Source: Phycicoccus jejuensis (lineage in GTDB: Bacteria > Actinomycetota > Actinomycetes > Actinomycetales > Dermatophilaceae). From it: a DNA stretch of 64,000 bases. Location of the stretch: positions 310,001 to 374,000 of the forward strand of contig NZ_JOEE01000004.1 of the NCBI RefSeq assembly GCF_000720925.1. Direction: 5' to 3'. The notes under the pieces were generated by a model. That model did not search any database. It was not told the DNA's origin and saw only the letters and a list, made by a program, of their open reading frames with translations. Both the position numbers and the translations under genes were made by a program. Numbering within the stretch: the first letter of the stretch is position 1; the number at the start of each line of letters is the position of its first letter. Shown here piece after piece: positions 9,048-18,340 of this stretch.

Positions 9048-9464
9048 GTGCCCAAGGCCCCGCTGCCCCCAGACGTCGCCGAGCTCTTCCGCCGGCCCAA
9101 CCCGGCGGTCGTCGCGGTCCTGCGTCCGGACGGCTCCCCGATGTCCGTGGCCACCTGGTACCTCCTCGAGGACGACGGCACGGTCCTGCTGAACATGGAC
9201 GCCGAGCGAGCGCGGGTGTCGTGGATGCGCCGGCGGCCCGAGGTCGCGCTGACCGCCCTCGAGGAGGGCAGCTGGTACACGCACGTGAGCATCCGGGGGC
9301 GCATCGTGCGGTGGGAGGAGGACCCGGAGCGGGCGATGGCGGACATCGACCGCCTCTCGAACCTCTACGGCGGACAAGACTACCGGGTGCGCGACCGCCG
9401 GCGGATCAGCTGCTGGGTCGAGGTCAGCCACTGGCACGGCTGGGGGGAGGCCAAGGCGGACTGA
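9048..9464 (+). CDS. PPOX-class (F420/FMN) oxidoreductase
   Basis: 138-residue split-barrel protein of the pyridoxamine-phosphate-oxidase-like, probably F420-dependent group. Recognisable parts are [53 protein letters not shown] and the closing [17 protein letters not shown] start at 9048 with a GAGGAG ribosome-binding site seven bases upstream. The substrate is unknown. The last 85 bp overlap the 3' end of the convergent adenylation-fusion gene. Confidence 0.85.
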   Translation: MPKAPLPPDVAELFRRPNPAVVAVLRPDGSPMSVATWYLLEDDGTVLLNMDAERARVSWMRRRPEVALTALEEGSWYTHVSIRGRIVRWEEDPERAMADIDRLSNLYGGQDYRVRDRRRISCWVEVSHWHGWGEAKAD

Positions 9465-12022
9465 GGTCGCCGCGCCCGGCCGAGGGCGACGAGGCGGGAC
9501 CAGCCGCTCGTCACCGGGCCGGTCCACAGCCACCAGTAGGCCAGACCCGCGGCGGTGCCGAGGACGAGCCCGAGGACCGGCCCGTGCTCGGGCAGCCCCC
9601 AGGTCCACTGGAGCACCTGCCAGTGCGCGACGTAGACGAACAGCGACGCCGAGGCGAGCACCCGCGCGACGGGGACCACCGGCCCGGGCAGTCGCACCGT
9701 CGGGACCCAGAGCAGCGCGAGCACGCAGGCGAGGGTCAGCCCGTCGCGGGAGGGGTTGCCCGAGAACGTCATCACCATCGCGGCGGACACGGCGGTGAGG
9801 GCCAGCCGCTGCCCGGTGGAGGTCGCCCGGGCCAAGGCCCAGCCGAGCAGGACCAGGTGGAGCACGACGAGCGCGGCGCCCTGCATCCGCGGCGTCGGCA
9901 GGTCGAGCACCGGGAGGCGGAAGGCGACGAAGGCAGCGACCGACAGGCCGACCGGGAACAGCAGCGGGTGGCGCCCGTCGAGGGCCGTGACGCCGGGGAC
10001 GCGCACGAGCAGGCCGATGCCGACGAGCGCGACGAGGAGGGCCTCGACGAACCAGAAGCGCCACGGCGGCCCGAGGTGCTCGGCACCGAGCGCCCAGTTC
10101 ATGAGGACGAGGTTGCGCGGGGCGTAGAGGCCGAGGAGGAAGTGCGCCGCCCAGACGACGACGAGCGTCGGGAGGGCCATCCGCAGCGCGGCGCCGAGCA
10201 GCCCCCGGCTGCGCTCGCCCGGGTCGGGGCTCGCGAGCTGGAAGCGCGCCAGCTGGAAGCCGGCGACGACGAGGAGGGCGTTGGCGCTGCCCTGCAGCGT
10301 GAACACGTGCGTGTGCGTGCCGACGACGAGGACGATGGCGAGGGCCCGCAGGGCCACGCTCGTCTCGACGGTGCGCCAGCGGGGGAGGCGTAGTCCCGAC
10401 GCGCGAACCGGGCTGCGGCGCAGGGCGTCCAGCTGCGCGACGGTCATCAGGTGCCAGCCGCGGGGGAGGTGCCCGAGCAGCTCCTCCAGCCGCACCGACA
10501 CCTCGACGAAGGACAGCGAGTCGCCGCCGAGCGACGCGAACGTGCTGTCGGGCGCCGCGGGTCGGTGCAGCAGGGTGGAGTACAGCGCCGCCACCCCGGC
10601 GTCGCTCGCGACGGCCTCGGCGCCGACCTCGACCTCGGTCGGTGCCGCCTGGGCCAGGACGGCCCGGTGGTCCGGCTTGCCCGACGGCAGCAGCGGGTGC
10701 TCCGCGACCGCGACGACGCGCACCGCGTCGGCCGGGACCCCCGAGGCGCGGACCGCGGCCCGGCGGACCCGCTCCCGGGCCGGCGCGGACGACGCCCCGC
10801 GGGCGGACACCGCCAGCAGCCCGTCACGGCCGGCGACGCGCACGTCGTGGCCGTCGGCGCGCAGCGCACCCTCGACGGTGTCGAGGTCGACCCGGTGGCC
10901 GAGCACCTTGACGAAGCGCGCCCGCCGGCCGGTGACCCGCAGGAGGCCCTCGGGCGTCACCTCGCCGAGGTCACCGGTGCGCAGCTCGTCGACGGTGCGG
11001 CCGAGCGCCAGGTCCGCGGGGCGCTCGGCGTACCCGAGCATCACGTTGGGGCCGGCGTAGACGATCTCGCCGTCGTCGATGCGCACCGCCCCACCGGGCA
11101 CCGGGGTGCCGACGCAGTCGGGGTGCTCCTCGACGAGATCGGCTGCGAGACAGGCCATCCGAGCGGTCGCCTCGCACTGGCCGTACATGACGACGAGCTC
11201 GTGACCGCGCTCGCGGCCGAGCCGGGCCACGCGGCGGACGCGCTCGGGGTCCATCCGGCCTCCGGCCTGCGTCAGCTGCCGCAGCGTCGGGAGCGAGCGC
11301 TCGGCGAAGCCGCTCCGCTCGAGCAGCTCGAAGGTGTGCGGGACACCCGGGATGGTCGTGACGCCGGCCGCGCGCGCCTGGTCCCAGAAGCAGTCGTCGA
11401 CGACGGAGAGGTCCGTGAGGAGGACGGACGCGCCGGCGTCGAGGTGGGACAGCAGGACCGAGAGGCCGTAGCAGTAGCTGAGCGGCAGGGTGAGCGCCGC
11501 GACGTCGTCGGACCGGACCCCCAGGGCCGCCCGGACCTGCGCCGTGTTGGCCAGCAGGTTGCGCTGCGAGAGCCGGACGAGCTTGGGCGAACCGGTGGAC
11601 CCGCTCGTGCTCATGAGCAGCGCGAGCTCGGGGTGCAGGTCGTGCGCGCTCGTCGGCCGGAGCACGTCGACGCCCTCGGCGGAGAGGACGACGTCGGGGT
11701 CGTAGGCCTCGGCCAGCGACCGCGCAGCGCGCCCGGGGGCCGAGAGCAGCACGACGTGCCCGGCGGCCCGCGCCGCCACGAGCTGGGCGACCGTCGCCAC
11801 CGTCGCGCTCGCCCGGACGTGGACGAGCGAGCGCCCCGAGGGCAGCAGCCCGACGACGTCGGCGGCGCGCGCCGCGAGGTCGGCGTACGACACCGGCCCG
11901 TCGACCGTGTGCAGGGCGGTCCGCCCGCCGAGGGCCGCGAGCCGCGTCAGGCTGACGCCGTCGGGCGCGAGCGTCGGCGACGGCGCGCCGGGCAGCGGGG
12001 CGGTGGCGAGCAGGGTGGGCAC
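9380..12022 (-). CDS. Adenylation - carrier - membrane acyltransferase fusion, iron-regulated
   Basis: 880-residue three-part protein. Residues 1 to about 460 form an ANL adenylation domain: [10 protein letters not shown] (138-147), YGQCEATAR (280-288), ELRTGDL (346-352) and PSGKPD with catalytic Lys449. Residues 470-540 form a carrier domain; LGGDSLS holds the phosphopantetheine Ser502. Residues about 552-880 are a multi-helix membrane acyltransferase-3 domain ([41 protein letters not shown]). No condensation or thioesterase domain is present. The layout implies activation of an acid, tethering to the carrier and transfer by the membrane part to an unknown acceptor, like DltA/DltC/DltB in one chain (inference). 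GTG start at 12022 lies 15 bp after an IdeR/DtxR box. A divergent Fe(III) importer shares the control region. Substrate and product are unknown; a phosphopantetheinyl transferase must be encoded elsewhere. Confidence 0.8.
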   Translation of the reverse strand: MPTLLATAPLPGAPSPTLAPDGVSLTRLAALGGRTALHTVDGPVSYADLAARAADVVGLLPSGRSLVHVRASATVATVAQLVAARAAGHVVLLSAPGRAARSLAEAYDPDVVLSAEGVDVLRPTSAHDLHPELALLMSTSGSTGSPKLVRLSQRNLLANTAQVRAALGVRSDDVAALTLPLSYCYGLSVLLSHLDAGASVLLTDLSVVDDCFWDQARAAGVTTIPGVPHTFELLERSGFAERSLPTLRQLTQAGGRMDPERVRRVARLGRERGHELVVMYGQCEATARMACLAADLVEEHPDCVGTPVPGGAVRIDDGEIVYAGPNVMLGYAERPADLALGRTVDELRTGDLGEVTPEGLLRVTGRRARFVKVLGHRVDLDTVEGALRADGHDVRVAGRDGLLAVSARGASSAPARERVRRAAVRASGVPADAVRVVAVAEHPLLPSGKPDHRAVLAQAAPTEVEVGAEAVASDAGVAALYSTLLHRPAAPDSTFASLGGDSLSFVEVSVRLEELLGHLPRGWHLMTVAQLDALRRSPVRASGLRLPRWRTVETSVALRALAIVLVVGTHTHVFTLQGSANALLVVAGFQLARFQLASPDPGERSRGLLGAALRMALPTLVVVWAAHFLLGLYAPRNLVLMNWALGAEHLGPPWRFWFVEALLVALVGIGLLVRVPGVTALDGRHPLLFPVGLSVAAFVAFRLPVLDLPTPRMQGAALVVLHLVLLGWALARATSTGQRLALTAVSAAMVMTFSGNPSRDGLTLACVLALLWVPTVRLPGPVVPVARVLASASLFVYVAHWQVLQWTWGLPEHGPVLGLVLGTAAGLAYWWLWTGPVTSGWSRLVALGRARRPQSALASPQPCQWLTSTQQLIRRRSRTR

Positions 12023-12036
12023 GGCGGACAGTCAAT

Positions 12037-12055
12037 AAGGTTAGGCACACCTAAC
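12037..12055 (-). promoter_or_regulatory. IdeR/DtxR iron box for the A-T-acyltransferase gene
   Basis: AAGGTTAGGCACACCTAAC matches the DtxR/IdeR consensus (TTAGGTTAGSCTAACCTAA) well: the two half-sites AGGTTAGG and CACCTAAC are nearly symmetric. It lies 15 bp upstream of the GTG start on the minus strand, over the likely promoter. Iron-loaded IdeR should repress the gene. Confidence 0.8.
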
Positions 12056-12132
12056 GCAAGATGGGCGGTGTGATCCGTCTCGCGCCCCGGGCCGGTCGTG
12101 GGCACGCTCAGCGCTCCGTTACGCTGGACCGA

Positions 12133-12151
12133 GTTAGGCAAGCCTTCCCTA
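12133..12151 (+). promoter_or_regulatory. IdeR/DtxR iron box for the Fe(III) ABC importer
   Basis: GTTAGGCAAGCCTTCCCTA contains the TTAGGC-AA-GCCT core of IdeR/DtxR sites. The right half is weaker than the left. It lies 20 bp upstream of the GTG start of the iron-binding lipoprotein gene, where it would control the three-gene importer operon. Confidence 0.75.
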
Positions 12152-12171
12152 CACAGACGGAGGATGACTCG

Positions 12172-13203
12172 GTGAGACGCCGGACCCTGTCCGCCACGGC
12201 CGCCGCGCTCGTCGCGCTGCTCGGCCTCGCCGCCTGCGGCGAGAGCACCCTCGAGGCCGGCGACGACCTCGACTCCTCGAAGCTGACGATCTACAGCGCC
12301 CAGCACAAGAACCTCACCGAGGAGTGGGGCAAGGAGTTCCAGGAGAAGACCGGCATCGAGGTGCAGGTCCGCTACGGCAACGACTCCTCGATGGGCTCGC
12401 AGATCGTCCAGGAGGGCGCGAGCTCCCCGGCCGACGTCTTCCTCACCGAGAACTCCCCGGCGATGACGACCGTCGAGCGGGCGGGCCTGCTCGCGCCGGT
12501 CGACGCCTCGACGCTGGCGCAGGTCGGCCCGGGCTACGCGCCGTCCTCGAAGGACTGGGTCGGCATCGCGGCCCGCTCGACCGTGCTCGTCTACAACCCC
12601 TCGAAGATCTCCGAGCAGGACCTGCCGTCCTCGCTCATGGACCTCGCCGACCCGAAGTACGCCGGCCAGTGGGGCGCCGCGGCCGGGGGCGCCGACTTCC
12701 AGGCCATCGTCTCTGCGGTCCTCGCGACCGAGGGCGAGGAGAAGACCGCCGCGTGGCTCGACGCGCTCAAGAAGAACGCGAAGGTCTACCAGAACAACAT
12801 CGCGACGATGAAGGCCGTCAACGCCGGCCAGTCGGCGATGGGCGTGATCTACCACTACTACTGGTACCGCGACCAGGCCCTCAACAAGTCGGGCAGCGGC
12901 AACACGAAGCTGCACTACTTCAAGAACGAGGACCCGGGCGCGTTCGTCAGCCTCTCCGGCGGCGCCGTCCTCAAGAGCAGCACGAAGCAGGCCGACGCGC
13001 AGAAGTTCCTCGCCTTCGTCACCTCCCAGCAGGGCCAGCAGGCGCTCGGCACCACGGCCTCCAAGGAGTACGCGGTCGGCCGTGACGCCGCCTCCGACCC
13101 CGCCCTGCCGCCGCTCGACACCCTCGAGGCCCCGCAGATCGACCCCTTCACCCTCAACGGCCCCGAGGTCATCTCGCTCATGACGAAAGCCGGTCTGCTC
13201 TAG
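12172..13203 (+). CDS. Fe(III) ABC transporter substrate-binding lipoprotein
   Basis: 343-residue FbpA/FutA-like binding protein. A signal peptide ends in the lipobox LAAC, so it is anchored by lipid at about Cys22. The mature part starts KLTIYSAQHKNLTEEWGKEF, typical of the family. YHYYWYRDQ (about residues 226-234) provides the Tyr pair that ligates iron; NNIATMKAVNAGQSAMG precedes it. GTG at 12172 is chosen because GGAGGA sits about eight bases upstream, right after the iron box. First gene of an operon with a fused permease and an ATPase; repression by iron is expected. Confidence 0.9.
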   Translation: MRRRTLSATAAALVALLGLAACGESTLEAGDDLDSSKLTIYSAQHKNLTEEWGKEFQEKTGIEVQVRYGNDSSMGSQIVQEGASSPADVFLTENSPAMTTVERAGLLAPVDASTLAQVGPGYAPSSKDWVGIAARSTVLVYNPSKISEQDLPSSLMDLADPKYAGQWGAAAGGADFQAIVSAVLATEGEEKTAAWLDALKKNAKVYQNNIATMKAVNAGQSAMGVIYHYYWYRDQALNKSGSGNTKLHYFKNEDPGAFVSLSGGAVLKSSTKQADAQKFLAFVTSQQGQQALGTTASKEYAVGRDAASDPALPPLDTLEAPQIDPFTLNGPEVISLMTKAGLL

Positions 13204-14799
13204 GTGTCGACCACCGCGCCCGTCACGACGCCGACCCCCACGCCGGGGTCGGCGTCGACGGCGTCCCCGCGGCGTCGTCGGCCGGGCGGCGGCAGCCCCG
13301 GCCTGCGCCTCGGCGCGGTCCTCGTCGCGCTGGTGTGCCTGCTGCCGCTGGCCGTCGTCGCGCTCAAGGCCTTCGAGGCCGGGCCGTCCGAGGTCGCCGC
13401 GCTCCTGCTCCGCCCGCGCGTCGGCGAGCTGATGCGCAACACGCTCGCGCTCGTCGCGCTGACCGGCACGCTCGCCACCGTCCTCGGCGTCGGGGCCGCC
13501 TGGCTCGTCGAGCGCACGAGCCTGCCGCTCGCCGGCCTGTGGCGCGTGCTGTTCGTCGCGCCGCTGGCCATCCCGGCCTTCGTCAACAGCTTCGCCTGGT
13601 CCACCGTGCTGCCGGGCCTCGAGGGCCTCGGGGGAGCGGTGCTGGTGACGACGCTGTCGTACTTCCCGTTCGTCTTCCTCCCGGTGGCCGCGATGCTGCG
13701 GTCGGCCGACCCCGGGCTCGAGGAGGCCGCGCGCGCCCTCGGGCTCGGCCCGTGGCGCACGGCCGCGAAGGTCGGTCTCGCGCAGGTCCGCCCGGCGCTG
13801 CTCGGTGGCGTCCTGCTCGTCGCGCTGCACCTGCTGTCGGAGTTCGGCGCGCTCGAGATGCTCCGCTTCCCGACCTTCACGACGGCGATCCTCGACCAGT
13901 TCGACGTGGCCTTCGACAGCCGCTCCGGCAGCGTCCTCGCCCTCGTGCTCGTCGGCCTCGCCGTCGCCCTGCTCACGGTCGAGCTGCTCGCCCGCGGCCG
14001 CACCCGGTACGTGCGGGTCGGCTCGGGCGCGGCCCGCCGCCCGGCCCGGGCGAGGCTCGGCCGGGCGACGCCCCTCGCGCTGCTCGCCGTCACCGCGCTC
14101 GCCGTGCTCGCCGTCGGCGTGCCCGCCTGGGTGACGGGCACGTGGCTCACCCGCCCGGAGGAGGCGCTGGAGCCGACGGTGCTCTGGCCCGCCCTGTGGT
14201 CGACGGTCCGGCTCGCGCTCGTCGCGGCCCTGGTCACCACGCTCGCCACGCTGCCCGCCGCGTGGCTGCTCGCCCGCCGGCGCACGTGGTTCGGCGTGCT
14301 CGTCGAGCGGGTCAGCTACCTCGCCTCGTCGGTGCCCGGCGTCGTCGTCGCCCTCGCGCTCATCACCCTCTCCATCACCTGGGCCCGCTCGCTCTACCAG
14401 ACCTCGGCGGTGCTCGTCCTCGCCTACGTGGTGCTCTTCATCCCGCGCGCGATGGTCTCGACGCGGGCCGCCGTCGCCGCGGTGCCGCCGGAGCTCTCCG
14501 ACGCCGCGCGCTCGCTCGGCGACGGACCGCTGCGGACGTTCGTGCGGGTGCAGCTGCCGCTCATGCTGCGCGGCACCCTCGCCGGCTCCGCCCTGGTCGC
14601 CATCGCCGTCTCGACCGAGCTGACCGCGACCCTCCTGCTCGCCCCGACCGGCACCCAGACGCTGTCGACGGCGTTCTGGGAGGCGAGCGCCTCCCTCGAC
14701 TACGCGGCCGCCGCGCCGTACGCTGCCGCGTTGGTCCTCCTGTCCGCACCCCTGACCTGGCTGCTGCTGCGCAGCGGCCCCGAGGAGCACACCCCGTGA
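13204..14799 (+). CDS. Fe(III) ABC transporter permease (fused two-domain)
   Basis: 531-residue inner-membrane permease of the FbpB/SfuB type, with two homologous halves of about six helices each. Each half has its ATPase-contact (EAA) loop: LEEAARALGLGPWRTAAKV in the first and LSDAARSLGDGPLRTFVRV in the second. A Thr/Pro-rich cytoplasmic tail precedes the first helix. The GTG start abuts the stop of the binding-protein gene and the end overlaps the ATPase gene by four bases, so the three are co-translated. Confidence 0.92.
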   Translation: MSTTAPVTTPTPTPGSASTASPRRRRPGGGSPGLRLGAVLVALVCLLPLAVVALKAFEAGPSEVAALLLRPRVGELMRNTLALVALTGTLATVLGVGAAWLVERTSLPLAGLWRVLFVAPLAIPAFVNSFAWSTVLPGLEGLGGAVLVTTLSYFPFVFLPVAAMLRSADPGLEEAARALGLGPWRTAAKVGLAQVRPALLGGVLLVALHLLSEFGALEMLRFPTFTTAILDQFDVAFDSRSGSVLALVLVGLAVALLTVELLARGRTRYVRVGSGAARRPARARLGRATPLALLAVTALAVLAVGVPAWVTGTWLTRPEEALEPTVLWPALWSTVRLALVAALVTTLATLPAAWLLARRRTWFGVLVERVSYLASSVPGVVVALALITLSITWARSLYQTSAVLVLAYVVLFIPRAMVSTRAAVAAVPPELSDAARSLGDGPLRTFVRVQLPLMLRGTLAGSALVAIAVSTELTATLLLAPTGTQTLSTAFWEASASLDYAAAAPYAAALVLLSAPLTWLLLRSGPEEHTP

Positions 14800-15857
14800 C
14801 CGCCCTGCGCCTCACCGGCATCACCGCGTCGCACCCCCGCACGCCCGTGCTGCACGGCATCGACCTCACCGTCGCCTCGGGCACGACGACCGCGGTGCTC
14901 GGCCCGTCGGGCTGCGGCAAGACGACGCTGCTGCGGGTCGTCGCCGGCTTCATGCGCCCCGACGCGGGCGAGGTCCGCATCGGCGACGAGCTCGTGGCCG
15001 GCCCCGGCACGTGGGTGCCCCCGGAGAAGCGCGGCTTCGGGTACGTCGCCCAGGAGGGCAACCTCTTCCCGCACCTCGACGTCGCGGCCAACCTGTCCTA
15101 CGGCCTGCCCCGACGGGAGCGTCGCGCTCGCGAGCGCGTCGCCGAGCTGCTCGAGCTCGTCGGGCTGCCCGCCGAGACCGCCTCCCGCCGCCCCGACCAG
15201 CTCTCGGGCGGTCAGCAGCAGCGGGTGGCGCTCGCCCGCGCCCTGGCCCGGCGTCCCCGCGTCGTCCTCCTCGACGAGCCGTTCTCCGCGCTCGACCCCG
15301 AGCTGCGCGCCACGACCCGTGAGGCCGTCGCCGACGCGCTGGCGCACGAGGGCGCGACCGTCGTGCTCGTCACGCACGACCAGGCCGAGGCCCTCTCGTT
15401 CGCCGACGAGGTCGCCGTCATGCACGAGGGCCGGCTCAGCCAGGTCGGCGCCCCCTCGCTCGTCTACTCGTCGCCGGCCGACCGCCGCTCCGCGCTCTCG
15501 CTCGGCGAGGCCTGCTTCCTCCCCGGCGTGCTCGAGGCCGGGGTCGTGCACTGCGCGCTCGGCGACCTCCCGGCCGACCGCCGCTCCGGCGCGGGCCCGG
15601 TCGAGGTGATGATCCGCCCCGAGCAGCTGCGCCTGGCCGACGCCCGGACCGGTGCCGTGGCGCCGACGGGGGAGGTGCGCCACGTCGCCTACTTCGGTCA
15701 CGACGCGCTCGTCGAGGTGCACCTCGACACCGCCGACGTCCTCGTCCGCGCGCGCACCTCGCACACCCCGCCGCCGCCGGTGGGCTCCCGGGTGGAGGTG
15801 ACGGTCGACGGCCGGCCGCACCTCCTCGCGGTCGGCAGCGCGCCCGGCATCGGCTGA
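14796..15857 (+). CDS. Fe(III) ABC transporter ATP-binding protein
   Basis: 353-residue ATPase powering the importer. Walker A GPSGCGKTT (36-44), Q-loop in YVAQEGNLFPHL, signature LSGGQQQR (about 136), Walker B VVLLDEP (about 156) and the switch His in VLVTHDQAEAL. The C-terminal 110 residues form a TOBE-like regulatory domain (EVMIRPEQLRLAD), as in FbpC. GTG start overlaps the permease stop (GTGA). Last gene of the iron-controlled operon. Confidence 0.92.
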   Translation: MTALRLTGITASHPRTPVLHGIDLTVASGTTTAVLGPSGCGKTTLLRVVAGFMRPDAGEVRIGDELVAGPGTWVPPEKRGFGYVAQEGNLFPHLDVAANLSYGLPRRERRARERVAELLELVGLPAETASRRPDQLSGGQQQRVALARALARRPRVVLLDEPFSALDPELRATTREAVADALAHEGATVVLVTHDQAEALSFADEVAVMHEGRLSQVGAPSLVYSSPADRRSALSLGEACFLPGVLEAGVVHCALGDLPADRRSGAGPVEVMIRPEQLRLADARTGAVAPTGEVRHVAYFGHDALVEVHLDTADVLVRARTSHTPPPPVGSRVEVTVDGRPHLLAVGSAPGIG

Positions 15858-15984
15858 CCGGACCTGCTCCGAACCCGGACCCATCCGGTCCGGGGGTCGG
15901 CTCCGAACGTTCGGTACCCGCGCCGCCCGATCCCCCTGCGGGCACGACGACGTGTCCGGTCGGTGGGTGCAGGAAGGACCGTCG

Positions 15985-18330
15985 ATGACGACCGCCCCGA
16001 CCTCCCGTACGCCCGACACCCCCGCCTCGGAACCACCGGACCGCCCCGGCGTCAGCCGCCGCCGCCTCATCGGCTGGGTGCTCGCGAGCGGCACCCTGGC
16101 CGTCGCGGCCGACCTGTCGAGCGGCGCCCCGAGCGCGTCCGCCGCGGTGCCGAGCCCCCCGCAGGTGCCTGAGATCTTCGACCTCGGTGACCTGCAGACC
16201 AACTCGGCCCTGCCGACCTCGCAGCTCATCCGGATCGACCTCGACGAGGAGGGCGTCGCCCACTTCGCGATCCCGCGGATGGAGGTCGGCCAGGGCATCA
16301 CGACGGCCGCGGCGATGATCATCGCCGAGGAGCTCGACCTGCCCGTCGACCGCGTCCGCGTCACCCTCGCGCCGGCGCGGCCCGAGCTCGTCTTCAACCA
16401 GCTGACCGGCGGCTCGAACACGATGCAGTCGATGTTCACGCCGATCCGCGTCGCGGCCGCCACCGCCCGCGGCGCGCTCCTGCAGGCCGCCGCCACCGAG
16501 CTCGGCGCGCAGCTCTCGGCCCTCACGACGAAGGCCGGCGTCGTCACCGGGCCGACCGGCGCCACGCTCACCTACGGGCAGCTGTCGACGCTCGCCGCGA
16601 GCACGGAGGACGTCGCGGTCGAGGTCTCGCTGACGCCCCGCCGCGAGTTCTCGGTCATCGGCACCTCGCACGGCCGCGACGACGCCGTCGCCGCCGTGAC
16701 CGGCCGCAAGCAGTTCACGATGGACCTCTTCGTGGAGGGCGCGCTGCCGACGATGGTGTGCCGCCCGCCGACGCTCAACGGCTCGCCGCGCGCGGTTCGT
16801 AACCTCGCGACGGTGAAGGCGATGCCGGGTGTGACCGACGTCGTCACCGTCGACACCGGTGTCGCCGTCCGGGCCGCGACCTTCGGCCAGTGCATCGACG
16901 CCGTCCGCGCGCTCGACGTGCAGTGGAACGGCGGGCCGGTCGACGGCGAGGACGACGAGTCCATCCTCGCCGAGCTGCGCCGGGCCGAGCTGCCGATGGT
17001 CGTCCCGAAGGTGCCGGTGCTCGCGAGCACCCTGGACCTGCGGGTGGAGTTCATGTTCCGCAGCAGCGCTGCGCTGGAGCCGAACTGCGCCATCGCAGAT
17101 GTCCGTCGGGACCGCGCCACCGTGTGGGCCGGCCTCAAGGCGCCGCTCGTGGCGCAGCGCAACGTGGCCCGCGCGGTCGGCCTGCCGATCTCGAAGGTCA
17201 CCGTCAACGTCGTCACCGGCGGAGGGTCGTTCGGGCACAAGCTGTTCGGTGACGCCGCCATCGAGGCCGCCAAGATCTCCAAGGCGATGGGCAAGCCGGT
17301 CAAGCTCATGTGGCACCGCGCCGACGAGCCGCGCCAGGGGCGCACACACCCGATGGCGACCTCGCGGGTGCGGGCGACGATGCTGGCCGGCCAGGTCCTC
17401 ACCTTCGAGCAGCGGCACACCAGCGTCGTCACCGACTTCGGCCACGGGCTGGGGGAGCGGCTCACCGCCCTCGCGGCCGAGCTGCCGGCCAACCTCGGCG
17501 GGCTCAGCCTCTCGCAGTCGATCTTCACGCTGACCCAGGAGCTGCCCTACGACTTCGGCGTCGTCACGCAGCTGCTCAACGAGGTCGACACCCGGTTCAA
17601 CACCGGCAGCATGCGCAACATCTACAGCCCGGACGTCGCGACCGCCAACGAGCTGGCCGTCGACCAGATCGCCAAGCGCTTCGGCAAGGACCCCTACTCC
17701 TTCCGGATGTCGTTCCTGCGCAACGCGAAGGCCAAGCGCTGCCTCCAGGCGGTCGCGAAGGCCGGCGGGTGGGGTCGTGCACTGCCCAAGGGCGTGACCC
17801 AGGGCATCGCCGTCCACACCGAGTACAAGGGTGCGACGGCGGTGCTCGTCGAGCTCGACACGCGGCCCGCGACCGTCAACCGGAAGATCCGCGACGCCGT
17901 CACCGGCCCGCGCGTCACGAAGGCGGTCATCGCGGTCGACGCCGGGCTCGTCGTCAACCCGCGCGGGCTCGAGGCGCAGATGATGGGCGGCGTCGCCGAC
18001 GGCATCGCCCTCGCCCTCACGAGCAGCAACCACCTGCAGGACGGCCACTTCCTCGAGGCGAGCTGGGACAACTACTTCTACACGCGGCAGTGGAACGTCC
18101 CGCCCGAGTTCCGGTGCATCGTCATGCCCTCCGACGAGGAGCTGCCCGGCGGCGCCGGTGAGGCCGGCGTCGCGGCCTCGGTGGCCGCGGTCGCGTGCGC
18201 CTACGCCCGGGCGACCGGCAAGGTCCCGACCCGCTTCCCCGTCAACCACGGGACGGTCTCCTTCACCCCGAAGAGCTTCGTCCCGTCCGTGCCCGAGTCG
18301 CCGACCGACGGCCTGTCGTACACCTCCTGA
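15985..18330 (+). CDS. Molybdenum hydroxylase large subunit, Tat-exported
   Basis: 781-residue xanthine-dehydrogenase-family molybdopterin subunit, closest in layout to IorB/aldehyde-oxidase-like periplasmic enzymes. The N-terminus has a twin-arginine signal (SRRRLIGWVLASGTLAVAA). Cofactor-domain motifs include PRMEVGQGITTAAAMIIAEE, ELVFNQLTGGSNTM, VTGGGSFGHKLFGD and GGAGEAGVAAS, where the Glu is the likely active-site base. ATG at 15985 is preferred because AGGAAGGA lies about seven bases upstream. The small 2Fe-2S subunit follows in the same operon. No FAD subunit is present, so electrons probably go to a cytochrome or another exported carrier (inference). Substrate unknown. Confidence 0.85.
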   Translation: MTTAPTSRTPDTPASEPPDRPGVSRRRLIGWVLASGTLAVAADLSSGAPSASAAVPSPPQVPEIFDLGDLQTNSALPTSQLIRIDLDEEGVAHFAIPRMEVGQGITTAAAMIIAEELDLPVDRVRVTLAPARPELVFNQLTGGSNTMQSMFTPIRVAAATARGALLQAAATELGAQLSALTTKAGVVTGPTGATLTYGQLSTLAASTEDVAVEVSLTPRREFSVIGTSHGRDDAVAAVTGRKQFTMDLFVEGALPTMVCRPPTLNGSPRAVRNLATVKAMPGVTDVVTVDTGVAVRAATFGQCIDAVRALDVQWNGGPVDGEDDESILAELRRAELPMVVPKVPVLASTLDLRVEFMFRSSAALEPNCAIADVRRDRATVWAGLKAPLVAQRNVARAVGLPISKVTVNVVTGGGSFGHKLFGDAAIEAAKISKAMGKPVKLMWHRADEPRQGRTHPMATSRVRATMLAGQVLTFEQRHTSVVTDFGHGLGERLTALAAELPANLGGLSLSQSIFTLTQELPYDFGVVTQLLNEVDTRFNTGSMRNIYSPDVATANELAVDQIAKRFGKDPYSFRMSFLRNAKAKRCLQAVAKAGGWGRALPKGVTQGIAVHTEYKGATAVLVELDTRPATVNRKIRDAVTGPRVTKAVIAVDAGLVVNPRGLEAQMMGGVADGIALALTSSNHLQDGHFLEASWDNYFYTRQWNVPPEFRCIVMPSDEELPGGAGEAGVAASVAAVACAYARATGKVPTRFPVNHGTVSFTPKSFVPSVPESPTDGLSYTS

Positions 18331-18340
18331 GGAGCCAGCC

